Origin: Candidatus Eiseniibacteriota bacterium
GTDB lineage: Bacteria; Joyebacterota; Joyebacteria; Joyebacterales; Joyebacteraceae
Length of the DNA: 6,917 nt
Direction of reading: 5' to 3'
NCBI GenBank assembly: GCA_030610515.1
Contig: JAUWRQ010000052.1
Location: 1 to 6,917 of the forward strand
The position numbers were made by a program, and so were the translations under genes. Under the pieces are notes generated by a model. The model searched no databases. It worked only from the letters and a program-made list of their open reading frames with translations, and had not been told where the DNA came from. Below are positions 6,177 to 6,917 of this stretch, piece after piece; the stretch's first letter is position 1, and each line of letters opens with the position of its first letter.

Positions 6177-6902
6177 CTACCGCTCCCCGAAGATGGCCCG
6201 GCCCACCCTCACAATCGTGGCGCCTTCCTCGATGGCGACCTCGAAGTCGCCCGTCATCCCCATCGAGAGGTGGTCCATTCTGATCCCGGGAATGACCTGC
6301 TCCTCGACCTCGTCCCTCAGGCCCCGGAGCTTCCGAAAGCACGGCCTCACGTCCTCCGGGTCCGGAAGGAACCCGGCGACCGTCATGAGGCCGACCACCT
6401 GCAGCCCGTTGAGATCGGCCATCTCGGCGACGGCGTCCACGGCCTCATCCGGCTCGAAACCGTACTTGCTCTCCTCGCCGGACGTGTTGACCTCAACGAG
6501 GACATCGATCGGAGAACCCCGCGACCCGGCCCGGCGTGATATCTCGCCGGCGAGCCTGAGGCTATCGACCGACTGAATCATGTCGAAGAGCTCGAGGGCC
6601 TTTGCGACCTTGTTCGTCTGCAGGTGCCCCACGAGGTGTTTCTCGACGGGGGGAAGCTCCGCCTCGAACTTCCTCGTCGCCTCCTGCACTCGGTTCTCGC
6701 CGATACACGTGACGCCGGCCTCGATGGCCTCGACGATGGGCCCGGGCTCGACCGTCTTGGTCACAGCCACGAGCTTGACGTCGGCCGGGTCGCGCAGGGC
6801 GCGGTCCGCAGCGCTCTCTATTCTCTCCATGACCCGGAGGACGTTGTCACGCACTCCCATGGGCGGCAGACCCTCCATCTCCCGCTTCGACGAAACAATC
6901 AT
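6177..6902 (-). CDS. yggS: YggS/PLPBP-family pyridoxal phosphate homeostasis protein
   Basis: A PLP-binding protein of the YggS/PROSC family, with an alanine-racemase-like barrel but no known enzymatic activity. Family members buffer vitamin B6 and affect amino acid and keto acid pools. From the ATG at 6902 it has 241 residues. K49 in LVAVTKT is the expected Schiff-base lysine. Other family blocks are IGENRVQEA (67-75), HLVGHLQTNK (89-98), SVDS (111-114), VNTSGEESKYGF (138-149), GLMTV (171-175) and LSMGMTGDFEVAIEEGATIV (212-231), then VRVGRAIFG. Two starts are credible. The ATG at 6902 has GGAGG (6913-6909) 6 nt upstream but adds 14 residues not usual in the family. The ATG at 6860 gives the typical MGVRDNVLRVMERI beginning (227 residues) and has GGAGGG (6876-6871) 10 nt upstream. 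It is the first gene of the visible run; any promoter lies beyond the right edge. Confidence 0.95.
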   Translation of the reverse strand: MIVSSKREMEGLPPMGVRDNVLRVMERIESAADRALRDPADVKLVAVTKTVEPGPIVEAIEAGVTCIGENRVQEATRKFEAELPPVEKHLVGHLQTNKVAKALELFDMIQSVDSLRLAGEISRRAGSRGSPIDVLVEVNTSGEESKYGFEPDEAVDAVAEMADLNGLQVVGLMTVAGFLPDPEDVRPCFRKLRGLRDEVEEQVIPGIRMDHLSMGMTGDFEVAIEEGATIVRVGRAIFGER

Positions 6903-6917
6903 TATAGTCCTCCGGAG
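6903..6917 (-). promoter_or_regulatory. Ribosome-binding site upstream of yggS
   Basis: The last 15 bases of the window read CTCCGGAGGACTATA on the minus strand. They place GGAGG 6 nt before the ATG at 6902, which argues for the longer yggS start. CTCCGGAG is also a perfect 8-base palindrome overlapping the site. Nothing can be said about the gene or promoter upstream. Confidence 0.6.

Overview
This is a GC-rich bacterial window in which every supported gene lies on the minus strand, tightly packed. It reads as one co-oriented run of housekeeping genes, probably a single transcription unit. In transcription order (right to left) they are: a YggS/PLPBP-type PLP-binding protein (6902-6177), a YggT-family membrane protein (6154-5873), a trimeric-type purine nucleoside phosphorylase (5801-4971), isoleucyl-tRNA synthetase (4877-1698), a short TraR/DksA-type zinc-finger protein (1665-1279), lipoprotein signal peptidase LspA (1301-780), and an RluA/RluD-family pseudouridine synthase (from 780) that runs off the left edge. 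There are no RNA genes, CRISPR arrays, insertion sequences, prophage genes or other mobile elements.

Gaps are small: 22 nt (yggS-yggT), 71 nt (yggT-pnp), 93 nt (pnp-ileS) and 32 nt (ileS-traR/dksA). The traR/dksA and lspA genes overlap by 23 nt, and lspA and the pseudouridine synthase gene share one base. Good Shine-Dalgarno sequences precede most starts. The left half (ileS to rluD) combines translation and envelope functions: charging of tRNA-Ile, a probable RNA polymerase secondary-channel regulator, prolipoprotein maturation and rRNA modification. An ileS-lspA neighbourhood is widespread in bacteria. The right half (yggS-yggT) is also a common pair, often near cell-division or ileS genes. 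The purine salvage gene between the two halves is the least predictable member.

The organism cannot be fixed from this window. LspA and YggT indicate a bacterium. High GC, a type 2 IleRS and a TraR/DksA gene next to ileS are compatible with uncultured, Gram-negative-type lineages (FCB-group or deltaproteobacteria-like), but this is a weak inference.

No new multi-gene system was found. The points most worth a second look are: (1) IleRS has its class I signature as GAHH instead of HxGH, the rearrangement linked to extreme mupirocin resistance in some type 2 IleRS; (2) the purine nucleoside phosphorylase has Asp where the purine-recognising Asn is expected, suggesting altered base specificity; (3) two strong hairpins lie in the pnp-ileS gap, one covering part of the ileS ribosome-binding site; (4) the 3' end of yggT carries an imperfect tandem duplication that repeats its last codons and stop.
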